Positions 52,719 to 60,627 of a DNA stretch of 64,000 bases are shown piece after piece (position 1 is the stretch's first letter; every line of letters begins with the position of its first letter). The stretch spans positions 37,913 to 101,912 of the forward strand of contig NZ_CH672435.1 of assembly GCF_000153025.1 (NCBI RefSeq). Direction: 5' to 3'. Made by a program: the position numbers and the translations under genes. Under the pieces are notes generated by a model. That model was not told the origin of the DNA and ran no database searches. It worked only from the letters and a program-made list of their open reading frames with translations. The DNA comes from Marinomonas sp. MED121 (GTDB lineage Bacteria; Pseudomonadota; Gammaproteobacteria; Pseudomonadales; Marinomonadaceae).

Positions 52719-53804
52719 ATGAAAAACTTTAAATATAAAACCCTCATTGCGACAACCGCAGTACTGGCTAGTGCCTTCACCATGCCAAGTTTCGCTGCAG
52801 ATAAAGTGTATAAACTTAAATTGGCTGAGACTTGGTCTGCCAACTTTCCTATCTTTGGTGATGCGCCACGTAACATGGCGCGTATTGCTGAAGAGATGTC
52901 AGGTGGGCGTTTAAAAATCACTATAGACTCTTCCAATAAGCACAAAGCGGCTTTTGGGATTTTCGATATGGTTCGCTCAGGTCAATATGACATGGGGCAC
53001 TCAGCGTCTTACTACTGGAAAGGTAAAGTACCAAACACACTTTATTTTACCACCATGCCATTTGGCATGATTACACCTGAGCAATATGGTTGGTTCTACT
53101 ACGGCGGTGGTATGAGCCTAATGCAAGATGTTTATAAGCCATTCGGTTTATTATCCTTCCCTGGCGGTAATACTGGTAACCAAATGGGCGGCTGGTTCCA
53201 AAAAGAGATCAATTCTGTCGAAGACTTAAAAGGTCTTAAAATGCGTATCCCAGGCTTTGCAGGTGAAGTCATGGCTAAACTGGGCGCTAAACCGACTAAC
53301 ATTGCATCAGGTGAGTTATACACCGCCCTTGAACGTCGTACCATCGATGCCCTTGAATGGGTTGGTCCTTCGTTAGACTTACGCATGGGCTTTCACAAAA
53401 TCGCACCTTATTACTACACAGGTTGGCATGAGCCAAGTACAGAACTTCAATTCTTAGTCAATCAGCGTACTTGGAAAAAACTACCTGATGATTTAAGAGA
53501 AATATTACGTACTGCCATGAAAGTATCAGCCTATGATATGTACATTCAGTCTTACCATGAAAGTGGCGAGAACTGGGCCACAATGAAAACTGAATACCCT
53601 AATGTTGAAGTGAAAACATTTCCAAAAGATGTGTTAAAAGCCATGAGCAAAGCCAACCAAGAGTTACTTGATGAGAAAGCAGCAGCTGACCCATTAGCAA
53701 AAGAAATTCTTGAGTCACAAGCGGCTTACTTGAAGAAAGCACGTGTTTGGACAAACATTTCTGACCGCGCCTACCTAGATGGCCTTGACGATACTGCCAA
53801 CTAA
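52719..53804 (+). CDS. TRAP transporter solute-binding protein (DctP family, TakP-like)
   Basis: 361 residues, with Sec signal (ALASAFTMPSFAA) and mature periplasmic protein. The ligand-binding region reads GNTGNQMGGWFQKEINSVEDLKGLKMRIPG near 150, which closely resembles TakP, the 2-oxo-acid (pyruvate-type) binding protein, and EWVGPSLDLRMG follows. It should hand its ligand to the DctQ-DctM pair encoded next. AGGA lies upstream of the ATG. Pyruvate or a related 2-oxo acid is the likely ligand, by family resemblance only. Confidence 0.9.
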   Translation: MKNFKYKTLIATTAVLASAFTMPSFAADKVYKLKLAETWSANFPIFGDAPRNMARIAEEMSGGRLKITIDSSNKHKAAFGIFDMVRSGQYDMGHSASYYWKGKVPNTLYFTTMPFGMITPEQYGWFYYGGGMSLMQDVYKPFGLLSFPGGNTGNQMGGWFQKEINSVEDLKGLKMRIPGFAGEVMAKLGAKPTNIASGELYTALERRTIDALEWVGPSLDLRMGFHKIAPYYYTGWHEPSTELQFLVNQRTWKKLPDDLREILRTAMKVSAYDMYIQSYHESGENWATMKTEYPNVEVKTFPKDVLKAMSKANQELLDEKAAADPLAKEILESQAAYLKKARVWTNISDRAYLDGLDDTAN

Positions 53805-53888
53805 TTCATATTGCTCTCAAACTAACTAGATTAGGCTAGGCTTAATCTAGTTAGTCTTTACTTTTTCTGCATTCACTTAATTCTTGGT

Positions 53889-54434
53889 ATGTCTATGTTT
53901 TTACTCAATCTTGAGCGAGTAATATCTCGTTACAGCATATTGCTTGGCAAGCTCTCTGCCCTACTTTTCATTTTACTGCTTCTTAATGTGTTTTACGATG
54001 TTCTCATGCGTTATGTCTTTAATGATGTTTCCATTGGCATGCAAGAGTTAGAGTGGCACCTTTATGCGGCTATTTTCCTGTTAGGTATCCCCTATGGTTT
54101 AGCAACAGGCGGACATGTAAGAGTCGATTTATTTTACGAACGCCTATCTATAAAAGGTAAAGCTTGGATTGACCTATTTGGTTGTATTTTGTTTTTAATC
54201 CCTTTTGCTGTCCTAGTGGCTTATTATGGCGTGGGCTTTGCCACCGAAGCTTTCAAACTAGGCGAAACCAGCGGCGACCCAGGCGGTCTTCCTTATCGCT
54301 GGATTATCAAAGCCGTCATCCCTTTTGCTTTCTTTTCAATTGCCATTAGCGGCATAGGTATGCTGCTGAGATGCATCAACGCGATTCGCGGACTGAGTAA
54401 AGCAGGTTTTGATCACGAACCTATTCAACATTAG
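53889..54434 (+). CDS. TRAP transporter small permease subunit (DctQ)
   Basis: 181 residues with four hydrophobic helices (near LLFILLLLNVFYDVLM, LYAAIFLLGIPYGL, LFGCILFLIPFAVLVAYY, AVIPFAFFSIAISGIGML). FNDVSIGMQELEWHLY and GGHVRVDLFY are typical DctQ sequence. It lies 84 bases after the binding protein and 52 before DctM. MSM allows a start two codons later (53895). Confidence 0.93.
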   Translation: MSMFLLNLERVISRYSILLGKLSALLFILLLLNVFYDVLMRYVFNDVSIGMQELEWHLYAAIFLLGIPYGLATGGHVRVDLFYERLSIKGKAWIDLFGCILFLIPFAVLVAYYGVGFATEAFKLGETSGDPGGLPYRWIIKAVIPFAFFSIAISGIGMLLRCINAIRGLSKAGFDHEPIQH

Positions 54435-54486
54435 TCGCGCAACCTCAGCAATAAATATAAAAAGCAGAAAGATTTAGGTAAGAATT

Positions 54487-55776
54487 ATGATTGGTATAAT
54501 AATGTTTTTTGTAGCACTAGTAATGCTACTTTTTGGATTTCCTGTTGCCTTTACCTTTGGTGGCATAGCGTTAATTTTTGGTGTATTTGCTGAAGGTTTT
54601 GATATGTTTGCCTTCATGCCTTTCCGTATTCAAAGCTATATGGAAAACACGGTAATGATGGCCGTGCCTCTGTTTGTTTTCATGGGAATCGTATTACAAA
54701 AAACCCAGCTTGCAGAACAATTACTAGAAGCCATGGGGAAATTATTCGGTGGAGTGAGAGGCGGCTTAGCGATCTCAACCATCTTAGTGGGTGCCTTACT
54801 TGCCGCATCGACAGGCGTAGTGGGAGCCAGTGTTGTAGCAATGGGCTTAATCTCCTTACCTGTCATGCTTAAGTACAAATACAATAAATCCTTAGCCTGC
54901 GGTACGATTTGCGCTTCAGGCACTTTAGGCCAAATTATCCCACCTTCTATCATATTAATCATTTTAGGGGATGTATTAGGCATTCCAGTAGGTGATTTAT
55001 TCCAAGCAGCTATCGCACCAGGCATGATCTTAATTGGCTGCTACATTGTCTATATTCTCGTCACCACCTTTTTAAATCCAGAATCAGCCCCAGCTATTCC
55101 TTACAATGAAGAAGATGGCACACGAAGCGAGCAAATTGTTGCAGCGTTAAAAGCAATCGTACCACCACTAACACTTGTCTTAGTTGTTCTTGGCTCTATT
55201 TTCACCGGTATTGCCACACCAACAGAATCTTCTGCACTTGGCGGCGTTGGTGCATTAATTTTAGCCATTCTCTATAAGAAATTTAATCTTAAAATGCTGT
55301 TTGACTCCAGTTTAGAAACAGTAAAAGTAACCGCTATGGTCTTTGCCATTTTGATGGGGGCGACAGCCTTCTCTATGGCCTTTAGCTATACGGGTGGTGA
55401 CTATATTGTTGAAGAGGCATTGCTTTCCCTACCTGGTGAAAAATGGGGGTTCATCATCCTCTCTATGCTTGCTATTTTAATACTCGGGTTTTTCATCGAC
55501 TTCGTCGAAATCGCCTTTATCATAGTGCCAATTTTAGCCCCTGTTGCTGAAACCTTAGGCATCAATATGGTTTGGTTTGCCATTTTAATCGCAATGAATT
55601 TACAAACTTCCTTCTTAACGCCGCCTTTTGGCTTTAGTCTCTTTTACTTAAAAGGGGTTGCACCTAGTTCAATAACCACCATGGACATTTATAAAGGCGT
55701 ACTTCCTTTTATCGCTATTCAAGTACTCGTTTTAGTTAGCATCATTATCTTCCCTGAGTTTTATGGCATGGGATAA
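54487..55776 (+). CDS. TRAP transporter large permease subunit (DctM)
   Basis: 429 residues, almost wholly hydrophobic with about 12 membrane segments. Family motifs include MAVPLFVFMGIVLQ, GVVGASVVAMGLISLPVMLK, GTLGQIIPPSIILI and LNPESAPAIP. It is the ion-coupled (usually Na+) transport channel of the TRAP system, working with the two upstream genes. Start by GGTAAGAATT-ATG; a strong terminator follows. Confidence 0.95.
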   Translation: MIGIIMFFVALVMLLFGFPVAFTFGGIALIFGVFAEGFDMFAFMPFRIQSYMENTVMMAVPLFVFMGIVLQKTQLAEQLLEAMGKLFGGVRGGLAISTILVGALLAASTGVVGASVVAMGLISLPVMLKYKYNKSLACGTICASGTLGQIIPPSIILIILGDVLGIPVGDLFQAAIAPGMILIGCYIVYILVTTFLNPESAPAIPYNEEDGTRSEQIVAALKAIVPPLTLVLVVLGSIFTGIATPTESSALGGVGALILAILYKKFNLKMLFDSSLETVKVTAMVFAILMGATAFSMAFSYTGGDYIVEEALLSLPGEKWGFIILSMLAILILGFFIDFVEIAFIIVPILAPVAETLGINMVWFAILIAMNLQTSFLTPPFGFSLFYLKGVAPSSITTMDIYKGVLPFIAIQVLVLVSIIIFPEFYGMG

Positions 55777-55795
55777 TCAAATGATTTAGTATCCA

Positions 55796-55825
55796 AAAAG
55801 GCCTCTACAGATATAGAGGCCTTTT
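55796..55825 (+). terminator. Terminator after the TRAP operon
   Basis: AAAAGGCCTCTA and TAGAGGCCTTTT form a 12-bp stem around CAGATA. Confidence 0.9.
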
Positions 55826-55871
55826 CTGGTTTGAGGGATCTTACTAAAAAAATAAAAATAAGGTTCAAAGT

Positions 55872-57245
55872 GTGAATTTAAAAATAAAAATTCTGTTATT
55901 AACAGTGATTCCCTTGCTGGGCGCGACAGCGATTATTACCTACCTTGGCTTAACCTCAGCGAAAGAGCTTGCCCGTGAAGAGCTTAAAATTTACGAAAAC
56001 AATCTGATTGACGTAAAAAAAGAAGCCTTAAAAGATCAAGTCGATCTCGCCTTTTCAGCCATACAAGGCGTCTTAGAAAACACCGCCTTAAGTGACCAAG
56101 CTGCCCAAGAAAACGTTAAAAGCATCCTAGGCAGCCTGACCTATGGTGATGAAGGTTACTTTTTTGCCTACACCCAAGATGGCATCAATTTAGTTCACCC
56201 TATTCAACCTAATTTCGTCGGCCAAAATCTTTGGGATTTTGAAGACTCATCCGGCAATCTTTTGATACAACATTTATTAACCGCTGCAGCGAAAGATGGT
56301 GGTGGTTTCCATCGATATATATGGGAAAAACCAAGCAGCATGAGACAAGAGGAGAAGCTCAGCTATGTATCTCAAATTGAGCGCTGGAACTGGATGTTTG
56401 GAACGGGCCTCTATCTTGATGATATTTATGCAGAACTGGCTAAAGCTGATGCCACCATCAATGAAAATATCAGAGAAAGTTTTTTTACGGTTCTCGCCAT
56501 CATTGCTGCCACTTTAATTTTAGTTATTTTAATGAGTCTTGCGATCAATTTACATGAGCATAAGCTTGCGGATGAAAGGCTTAAAGCACTGGTCAAACGC
56601 TTTATACGGCTGCAAGTTAGCGAAAGACGAAAATTCTCCCGTGACTTACATGATGGAATAAATCAGCTGTTAGTTTCCTGTAAGTTTCGCATTGAGCTGG
56701 CTAAAAATACCTTAATTAAAAGTCACGACATAACCAAGGTAAATGAGCACCTGACAACAGCAGAAACCGTCATCACTCAAAGCATCCAAGAAATCAGACA
56801 AATCAGTCATAACTTACGCCCTACCGCTCTAGATGACTTAGGTTTAAAAACTGCACTGGATACGTTATTAGATCAGTTTCAAGAAAGAACAAATATTAGA
56901 GTGCAGCGTTATATTCATTTCGACGAAAATAGCGTGTCTGATGAGGCCGAAATAACCCTATATCGATTAGCACAAGAAAGCCTGTCTAATATCGAGAAAC
57001 ATGCTCAAGCCAATAAAGTCTCTTTTCAGCTGACCCTCATTAATGAACAGATTAATTTTGAATGCATTGATAACGGAGTCGGCTTTACCCAAAGCAAACA
57101 GATAAACAAAAAAAGGCATACGGGTATTGGCTTAATCAATATGCAGGAAAGAATCGAACTGATTGGCGGGGATTATAGCTGTCGATCACAACCTAATCGT
57201 GGCACAAAAATTACCGCCAGATTAGAAAGCAACTTATTAAAATAA
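55872..57245 (+). CDS. Cache-domain sensor histidine kinase (HisKA_3/NarX-type)
   Basis: 457 residues. An N-terminal helix (6-28), a periplasmic single-Cache domain (about 35-190; YGDEGYFFAYTQDGINLVHP, W-N-W-M-F-G-T-G-L-Y-L-D-D-I-Y), and a second helix (about 200-222) precede the HisKA_3 phosphoacceptor RDLHDG near 256. The ATPase has LAQESLSNIEKHAQA, DNGVGF and GIGLINM. It is the partner of the response regulator 34 bases downstream. Cache domains of this kind bind small organic acids, so it probably senses the TRAP substrate and controls the operon before it. GTG start at 55872 after AAGG with 8-base spacing. Confidence 0.92.
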   Translation: MNLKIKILLLTVIPLLGATAIITYLGLTSAKELAREELKIYENNLIDVKKEALKDQVDLAFSAIQGVLENTALSDQAAQENVKSILGSLTYGDEGYFFAYTQDGINLVHPIQPNFVGQNLWDFEDSSGNLLIQHLLTAAAKDGGGFHRYIWEKPSSMRQEEKLSYVSQIERWNWMFGTGLYLDDIYAELAKADATINENIRESFFTVLAIIAATLILVILMSLAINLHEHKLADERLKALVKRFIRLQVSERRKFSRDLHDGINQLLVSCKFRIELAKNTLIKSHDITKVNEHLTTAETVITQSIQEIRQISHNLRPTALDDLGLKTALDTLLDQFQERTNIRVQRYIHFDENSVSDEAEITLYRLAQESLSNIEKHAQANKVSFQLTLINEQINFECIDNGVGFTQSKQINKKRHTGIGLINMQERIELIGGDYSCRSQPNRGTKITARLESNLLK

Positions 57246-57279
57246 AAATCGCTTAATTAACCGTATTTAGGATTTACTT

Positions 57280-57900
57280 ATGCAAACTATCAAGGTTTTG
57301 TTAGTCGATGATCATATGCTTGTATTGGACGGACTCAAAGCACGCCTAGAACTTGAAGACAACATTAAGGTAATAGGAATTGCAAATAATGGTATCGAGG
57401 CGCTAGAGCAATCTAAGAAGCTAGATCCGGATGTTGTTTTAATGGATGTATCCATGCCTGTATTAAATGGCATTGAAGCCGCTAAGCGCTTTCAAACAGA
57501 GCAACCAGATAAAAAGGTGTTGATGCTAAGCATGCATCAAGACAAAGAGTATATCCTGTCAATTATTCAAACAGGCGCAAGTGGTTATGTGTTAAAGGAT
57601 GTTCCTGCTGCCGAGCTCGTACTGGCTATTGAAACTGTGATTCGAGGCGGGAGTTATTTTAGTAGTGGCGCCTCTCAAGCATTATATCAAGTACAAGAAG
57701 ATGAAAAGGAAGAGCTAACTAAAAGAGAGCTAGCGGTACTTAAAGAATTAGCCTCAGGGGCAGCAAACAAAACCATTGCAAACAACCTAAGTATTAGTGT
57801 GAGAACAGTGGAAACACATAGACAAAATCTTAAGCAAAAGTTGGGCATTCATTCTGCAGCGGGTTTAACAAAATATGCCATCGAGCATAAATTAATTTAA
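57280..57900 (+). CDS. NarL/LuxR-type response regulator
   Basis: 206 residues. The receiver domain has acidic residues VDDH at the start, the phospho-acceptor Asp at 56 (LMDVSMPVLNG) and the conserved Lys in GYVLKD. The C-terminal LuxR-type helix-turn-helix reads LTKRELAVLKELASGAANKTIA and RTVETHRQNLKQKLG. It is encoded with the Cache kinase and is likely the transcription activator of the TRAP operon. Its targets cannot be read from the sequence. Confidence 0.95.
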   Translation: MQTIKVLLVDDHMLVLDGLKARLELEDNIKVIGIANNGIEALEQSKKLDPDVVLMDVSMPVLNGIEAAKRFQTEQPDKKVLMLSMHQDKEYILSIIQTGASGYVLKDVPAAELVLAIETVIRGGSYFSSGASQALYQVQEDEKEELTKRELAVLKELASGAANKTIANNLSISVRTVETHRQNLKQKLGIHSAAGLTKYAIEHKLI

Positions 57901-58190
57901 CGATAAAGAAAGTTCAGAACCAAAGAGTGTAAATAGCACTATTTACATGAAGCTATTTCAACAAAGTCATTTAAATAAAGTCATTTAAATAAAGTCATTT
58001 AAATAAAGTCATTTAAAAAAAGTCATTTCAATTTTTGCTGTGATGATTCTAAAAGATCTGGATGATGGCAGCTGTCTTATTTAATAAAATCATATAGCAA
58101 GAAAAGCAAATATTAGCGTTTAGGTAAGCAGTTTATACTGAGTGAAAATTGATTTGAATTAGAAAGATAGAAAATAAGAAAGGATGATAA
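57901..58190. other. Gap between the response regulator and the tRNA array
   Basis: 290 bases with the 14-base tandem repeat at 57963-58030; nothing else recognised. It must include the 3' ends of the regulator transcript and of the leftward tRNA transcript. Confidence 0.5.
57963..58030. repeat. 14-base tandem repeat, about 4.9 copies
   Basis: The unit AAAGTCATTTAAAT repeats with period 14; the last two copies diverge slightly. Non-coding, between a stop codon and the tRNA array. Confidence 0.9.
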
Positions 58191-58267
58191 TGGCGGAACA
58201 GACGAGACTCGAACTCGCGACCCCCTGCGTGACAGGCAGGTATTCTAACCAACTGAACTACTGCTCC
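58191..58267 (-). tRNA. tRNA-Asp (GTC), copy 1 from the left
   Basis: 77 bases with encoded CCA; the anticodon loop reads CTGTCAC. The flank to its right differs from the other five copies. Confidence 0.97.
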
Positions 58268-58310
58268 GTTATCATTTTTACTGTTTAGCCACTGCATTTC
58301 CCAAAGGAAG

Positions 58311-58386
58311 TGGTGGGTGTGGAGAGGTTCGAACTCCCGACATTCGCCTTGTAAGGGCGACGCTCTCCCAACTGAGCTACACACCC
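58311..58386 (-). tRNA. tRNA-Val (TAC), copy 1 from the left
   Basis: 76 bases with encoded CCA; anticodon loop CTTACAA on stem TCGCC/GGCGA. Confidence 0.97.
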
Positions 58387-58447
58387 GTGCTTTTTAAATC
58401 TTGCGATCTAAAGGGTATTCATCAATCTTCTACTAGGTAGAGGAAAG

Positions 58448-58524
58448 TGGCGGAACAGACGAGACTCGAACTCGCGACCCCCTGCGTGACAGGCAGGTAT
58501 TCTAACCAACTGAACTACTGCTCC
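58448..58524 (-). tRNA. tRNA-Asp (GTC), copy 2
   Basis: Appears identical to copy 1 over the mature gene, with encoded CCA. Confidence 0.97.
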
Positions 58525-58556
58525 ATTTCTCATGTTTTTTAACCACTTCATGTAAG

Positions 58557-58632
58557 TGGTGGGTGTGGAGAGGTTCGAACTCCCGACATTCGCCTTGTAA
58601 GGGCGACGCTCTCCCAACTGAGCTACACACCC
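58557..58632 (-). tRNA. tRNA-Val (TAC), copy 2
   Basis: Appears identical to copy 1; a 32-base spacer separates it from the Asp gene to its left. Confidence 0.97.
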
Positions 58633-58694
58633 GTGCTTTTTAAATCTTTCGATCTAAAGGATATTCATCTTAAATTCTATTACTAGAAGATAAG

Positions 58695-58771
58695 TGGCGG
58701 AACAGACGAGACTCGAACTCGCGACCCCCTGCGTGACAGGCAGGTATTCTAACCAACTGAACTACTGCTCC
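58695..58771 (-). tRNA. tRNA-Asp (GTC), copy 3
   Basis: Appears identical to the other copies; its left flank is the second spacer type (TTAAATTCTATTACTAGAAG). Confidence 0.97.
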
Positions 58772-58803
58772 ATTTCTCATGTTTTTTAACCACTTCATGT
58801 AAG

Positions 58804-58879
58804 TGGTGGGTGTGGAGAGGTTCGAACTCCCGACATTCGCCTTGTAAGGGCGACGCTCTCCCAACTGAGCTACACACCC
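58804..58879 (-). tRNA. tRNA-Val (TAC), copy 3
   Basis: Appears identical to the other Val copies. Confidence 0.97.
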
Positions 58880-58940
58880 GTGCTTTTTAAATCTTGCGAT
58901 CTAAAGGGTATTCATCAATCTTCTACTAGGTAGAGGAAAG

Positions 58941-59017
58941 TGGCGGAACAGACGAGACTCGAACTCGCGACCCCCTGCGTGACAGGCAGGTATTCTAACC
59001 AACTGAACTACTGCTCC
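58941..59017 (-). tRNA. tRNA-Asp (GTC), copy 4
   Basis: Its left flank is the first spacer type and repeats the sequence before copy 2. Confidence 0.97.
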
Positions 59018-59049
59018 ATTTCTCATGTTTTTTAACCACTTCATGTAAG

Positions 59050-59125
59050 TGGTGGGTGTGGAGAGGTTCGAACTCCCGACATTCGCCTTGTAAGGGCGAC
59101 GCTCTCCCAACTGAGCTACACACCC
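59050..59125 (-). tRNA. tRNA-Val (TAC), copy 4
   Basis: Appears identical to the other Val copies; the base just before its 5' end differs (A for G on the plus strand), outside the mature gene. Confidence 0.97.
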
Positions 59126-59187
59126 ATGCTTTTTAAATCTTTCGATCTAAAGGGTATTCATCTTAAATTCTATTAGTAGAAGATAAG

Positions 59188-59264
59188 TGGCGGAACAGAC
59201 GAGACTCGAACTCGCGACCCCCTGCGTGACAGGCAGGTATTCTAACCAACTGAACTACTGCTCC
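59188..59264 (-). tRNA. tRNA-Asp (GTC), copy 5
   Basis: Mature sequence as in the other copies; second spacer type to its left. Confidence 0.97.
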
Positions 59265-59296
59265 ATTTTTCATGTTCTTTAACCACTTCATGTAAG

Positions 59297-59372
59297 TGGT
59301 GGGTGTGGAGAGGTTCGAACTCCCGACATTCGCCTTGTAAGGGCGACGCTCTCCCAACTGAGCTACACACCC
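59297..59372 (-). tRNA. tRNA-Val (TAC), copy 5
   Basis: Mature sequence as in the other Val copies. Confidence 0.97.
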
Positions 59373-59434
59373 GTGCTTTTTAAACCTTTCGATCTAAAGG
59401 GTATTCATCTTAAACTCTATTACTAGAAGATAAG

Positions 59435-59511
59435 TGGCGGAACAGACGAGACTCGAACTCGCGACCCCCTGCGTGACAGGCAGGTATTCTAACCAACTGA
59501 ACTACTGCTCC
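59435..59511 (-). tRNA. tRNA-Asp (GTC), copy 6
   Basis: Mature sequence as in the other copies; second spacer type to its left. Confidence 0.97.
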
Positions 59512-59543
59512 ATTTCTCATGTTCTTTAACCACTTCATGTAAG

Positions 59544-59619
59544 TGGTGGGTGTGGAGAGGTTCGAACTCCCGACATTCGCCTTGTAAGGGCGACGCTCTC
59601 CCAACTGAGCTACACACCC
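59544..59619 (-). tRNA. tRNA-Val (TAC), copy 6
   Basis: The copy nearest the Thr genes; mature sequence as in the others. Confidence 0.97.
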
Positions 59620-59645
59620 GTCATCAAAGATGATGGTAATAATTA

Positions 59646-59721
59646 TGGTGCCGGCACCAAGAGTCGAACTCGGGACCCCCTGATTACAAGTCAGGTGCTC
59701 TACCAACTGAGCTATACCGGC
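59646..59721 (-). tRNA. tRNA-Thr (TGT), copy 1 from the left
   Basis: 76 bases with encoded CCA; anticodon loop CTTGTAA on stem CCTGA/TCAGG. Confidence 0.97.
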
Positions 59722-59748
59722 ATTACAATTATTAATTTCGTCTATTTA

Positions 59749-59824
59749 TGGTGCCGGCACCAAGAGTCGAACTCGGGACCCCCTGATTACAAGTCAGGTG
59801 CTCTACCAACTGAGCTATACCGGC
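59749..59824 (-). tRNA. tRNA-Thr (TGT), copy 2
   Basis: Mature sequence as in copy 1, different spacer. Confidence 0.97.
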
Positions 59825-59857
59825 ATTACCAATATTACTTTTCACAACCACTTTAAG

Positions 59858-59933
59858 TGGTGCCGGCACCAAGAGTCGAACTCGGGACCCCCTGATTACA
59901 AGTCAGGTGCTCTACCAACTGAGCTATACCGGC
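59858..59933 (-). tRNA. tRNA-Thr (TGT), copy 3
   Basis: Mature sequence as in copy 1, different spacer. Confidence 0.97.
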
Positions 59934-59985
59934 ATTGCTAAAGTAACTAAACTAACAAGCTTTCACTTATTACCTACCAGAAAGA

Positions 59986-60061
59986 TGGTGCCGGCACCAA
60001 GAGTCGAACTCGGGACCCCCTGATTACAAGTCAGGTGCTCTACCAACTGAGCTATACCGGC
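59986..60061 (-). tRNA. tRNA-Thr (TGT), copy 4
   Basis: Mature sequence as in copy 1; 11 bases from the Pro gene. Confidence 0.97.
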
Positions 60062-60072
60062 TTTCATTTTTC

Positions 60073-60149
60073 TGGTCGGGACGGCAGGATTTGAACCTGC
60101 GACCACTAACACCCCATGCTAGTGCGCTACCAGGCTGCGCTACGCCCCG
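60073..60149 (-). tRNA. tRNA-Pro (GGG)
   Basis: 77 bases with encoded CCA; stem CTAGC/GTTAG and loop ATGGGGT give anticodon GGG. First gene of the leftward tRNA transcript. Confidence 0.95.
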
Positions 60150-60199
60150 TTAACCTACTTACAACACAGAACCTCAATGAGATGCCCTGTCGTTGTGAG

Positions 60200-60236
60200 C
60201 GGGGCGTATATTACTATAAGGAATTAAAAAGGGAAG
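60200..60236 (-). promoter_or_regulatory. Candidate promoter of the tRNA array
   Basis: On the minus strand TAATAT (-10, 60208-60213) is followed by the GC-rich ACGCCCCGC, the kind of discriminator seen at stable-RNA promoters under stringent control. The -35 (TTCCCT, 60230-60235, 16-base spacing) is weak. Confidence 0.45.
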
Positions 60237-60285
60237 GCTTTTTTTCATTTTTTTGAAATTAATATGAATATTGATTATAAAAACA

Positions 60286-60311
60286 ACAAAACCGGCAATT
60301 ACCGGCTTTGT
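60286..60311 (-). terminator. Hairpin after ihfA
   Basis: ACAAA-A-CCGG and CCGG-C-TTTGT pair around CAATTA with one mismatch, 16 bases past the ihfA stop; T-rich sequence follows on the minus strand. Confidence 0.65.
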
Positions 60312-60326
60312 TATTGATATAAAAGA

Positions 60327-60623
60327 CTATTCTTGCATGTAATTCTCAACTTTGGACTTTAATTTCTGCCCTGGTCGAAAGGTTACAACCGTCCTAGCCG
60401 TTATCGGAATTTCTTCACCTGTTTTAGGGTTTCGCCCAGGGCGCTGACTCTTTTCTCGGACTTCAAAGTTACCAAAGCCAGATAGTTTCACTTGCTCACC
60501 CTGGATAAGCGTTTCTCTAATCACATCAAAAAAACTTTCAACTAAGTCTTTCGAATCTTTCTTAGATAGCCCTACTTCATCTACTAAGTTTTCCGCAATA
60601 TCAGCTTTTGTCAACGCACCCAT
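60327..60623 (-). CDS. ihfA: Integration host factor subunit alpha
   Basis: 98 residues, the usual length. MGALTKADIAENL, GLSKKDSKDLVESFF, GEQVKLSGFGNFEVREKSQRPGRNPKTGEEIPI and TFRPGQKLKSKVE are the IHF-alpha pattern, including the DNA-intercalating Pro arm. With IHF-beta, encoded elsewhere, it bends DNA at specific sites in replication, recombination and transcription. The start at 60623 follows AGGGGG and lies 4 bases after the pheT stop; the 7-residue longer frame starting at 60644 would overlap pheT. Confidence 0.98.
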   Translation of the reverse strand: MGALTKADIAENLVDEVGLSKKDSKDLVESFFDVIRETLIQGEQVKLSGFGNFEVREKSQRPGRNPKTGEEIPITARTVVTFRPGQKLKSKVENYMQE

Positions 60624-60627
60624 AGAA

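Noticed and set aside
58191..59619. Regular 247-base periodicity as a possible CRISPR-like array
   Set aside because: The repeats are tRNA genes with cloverleaf structure and encoded CCA; the spacers are near-identical, unlike CRISPR spacers.
58133..59706. Series of 64-98 codon minus-strand frames with repeating sequence across 58.1-59.7 kb
   Set aside because: They are translations of the tRNA-Asp/Val/Thr genes and their spacers, not proteins.
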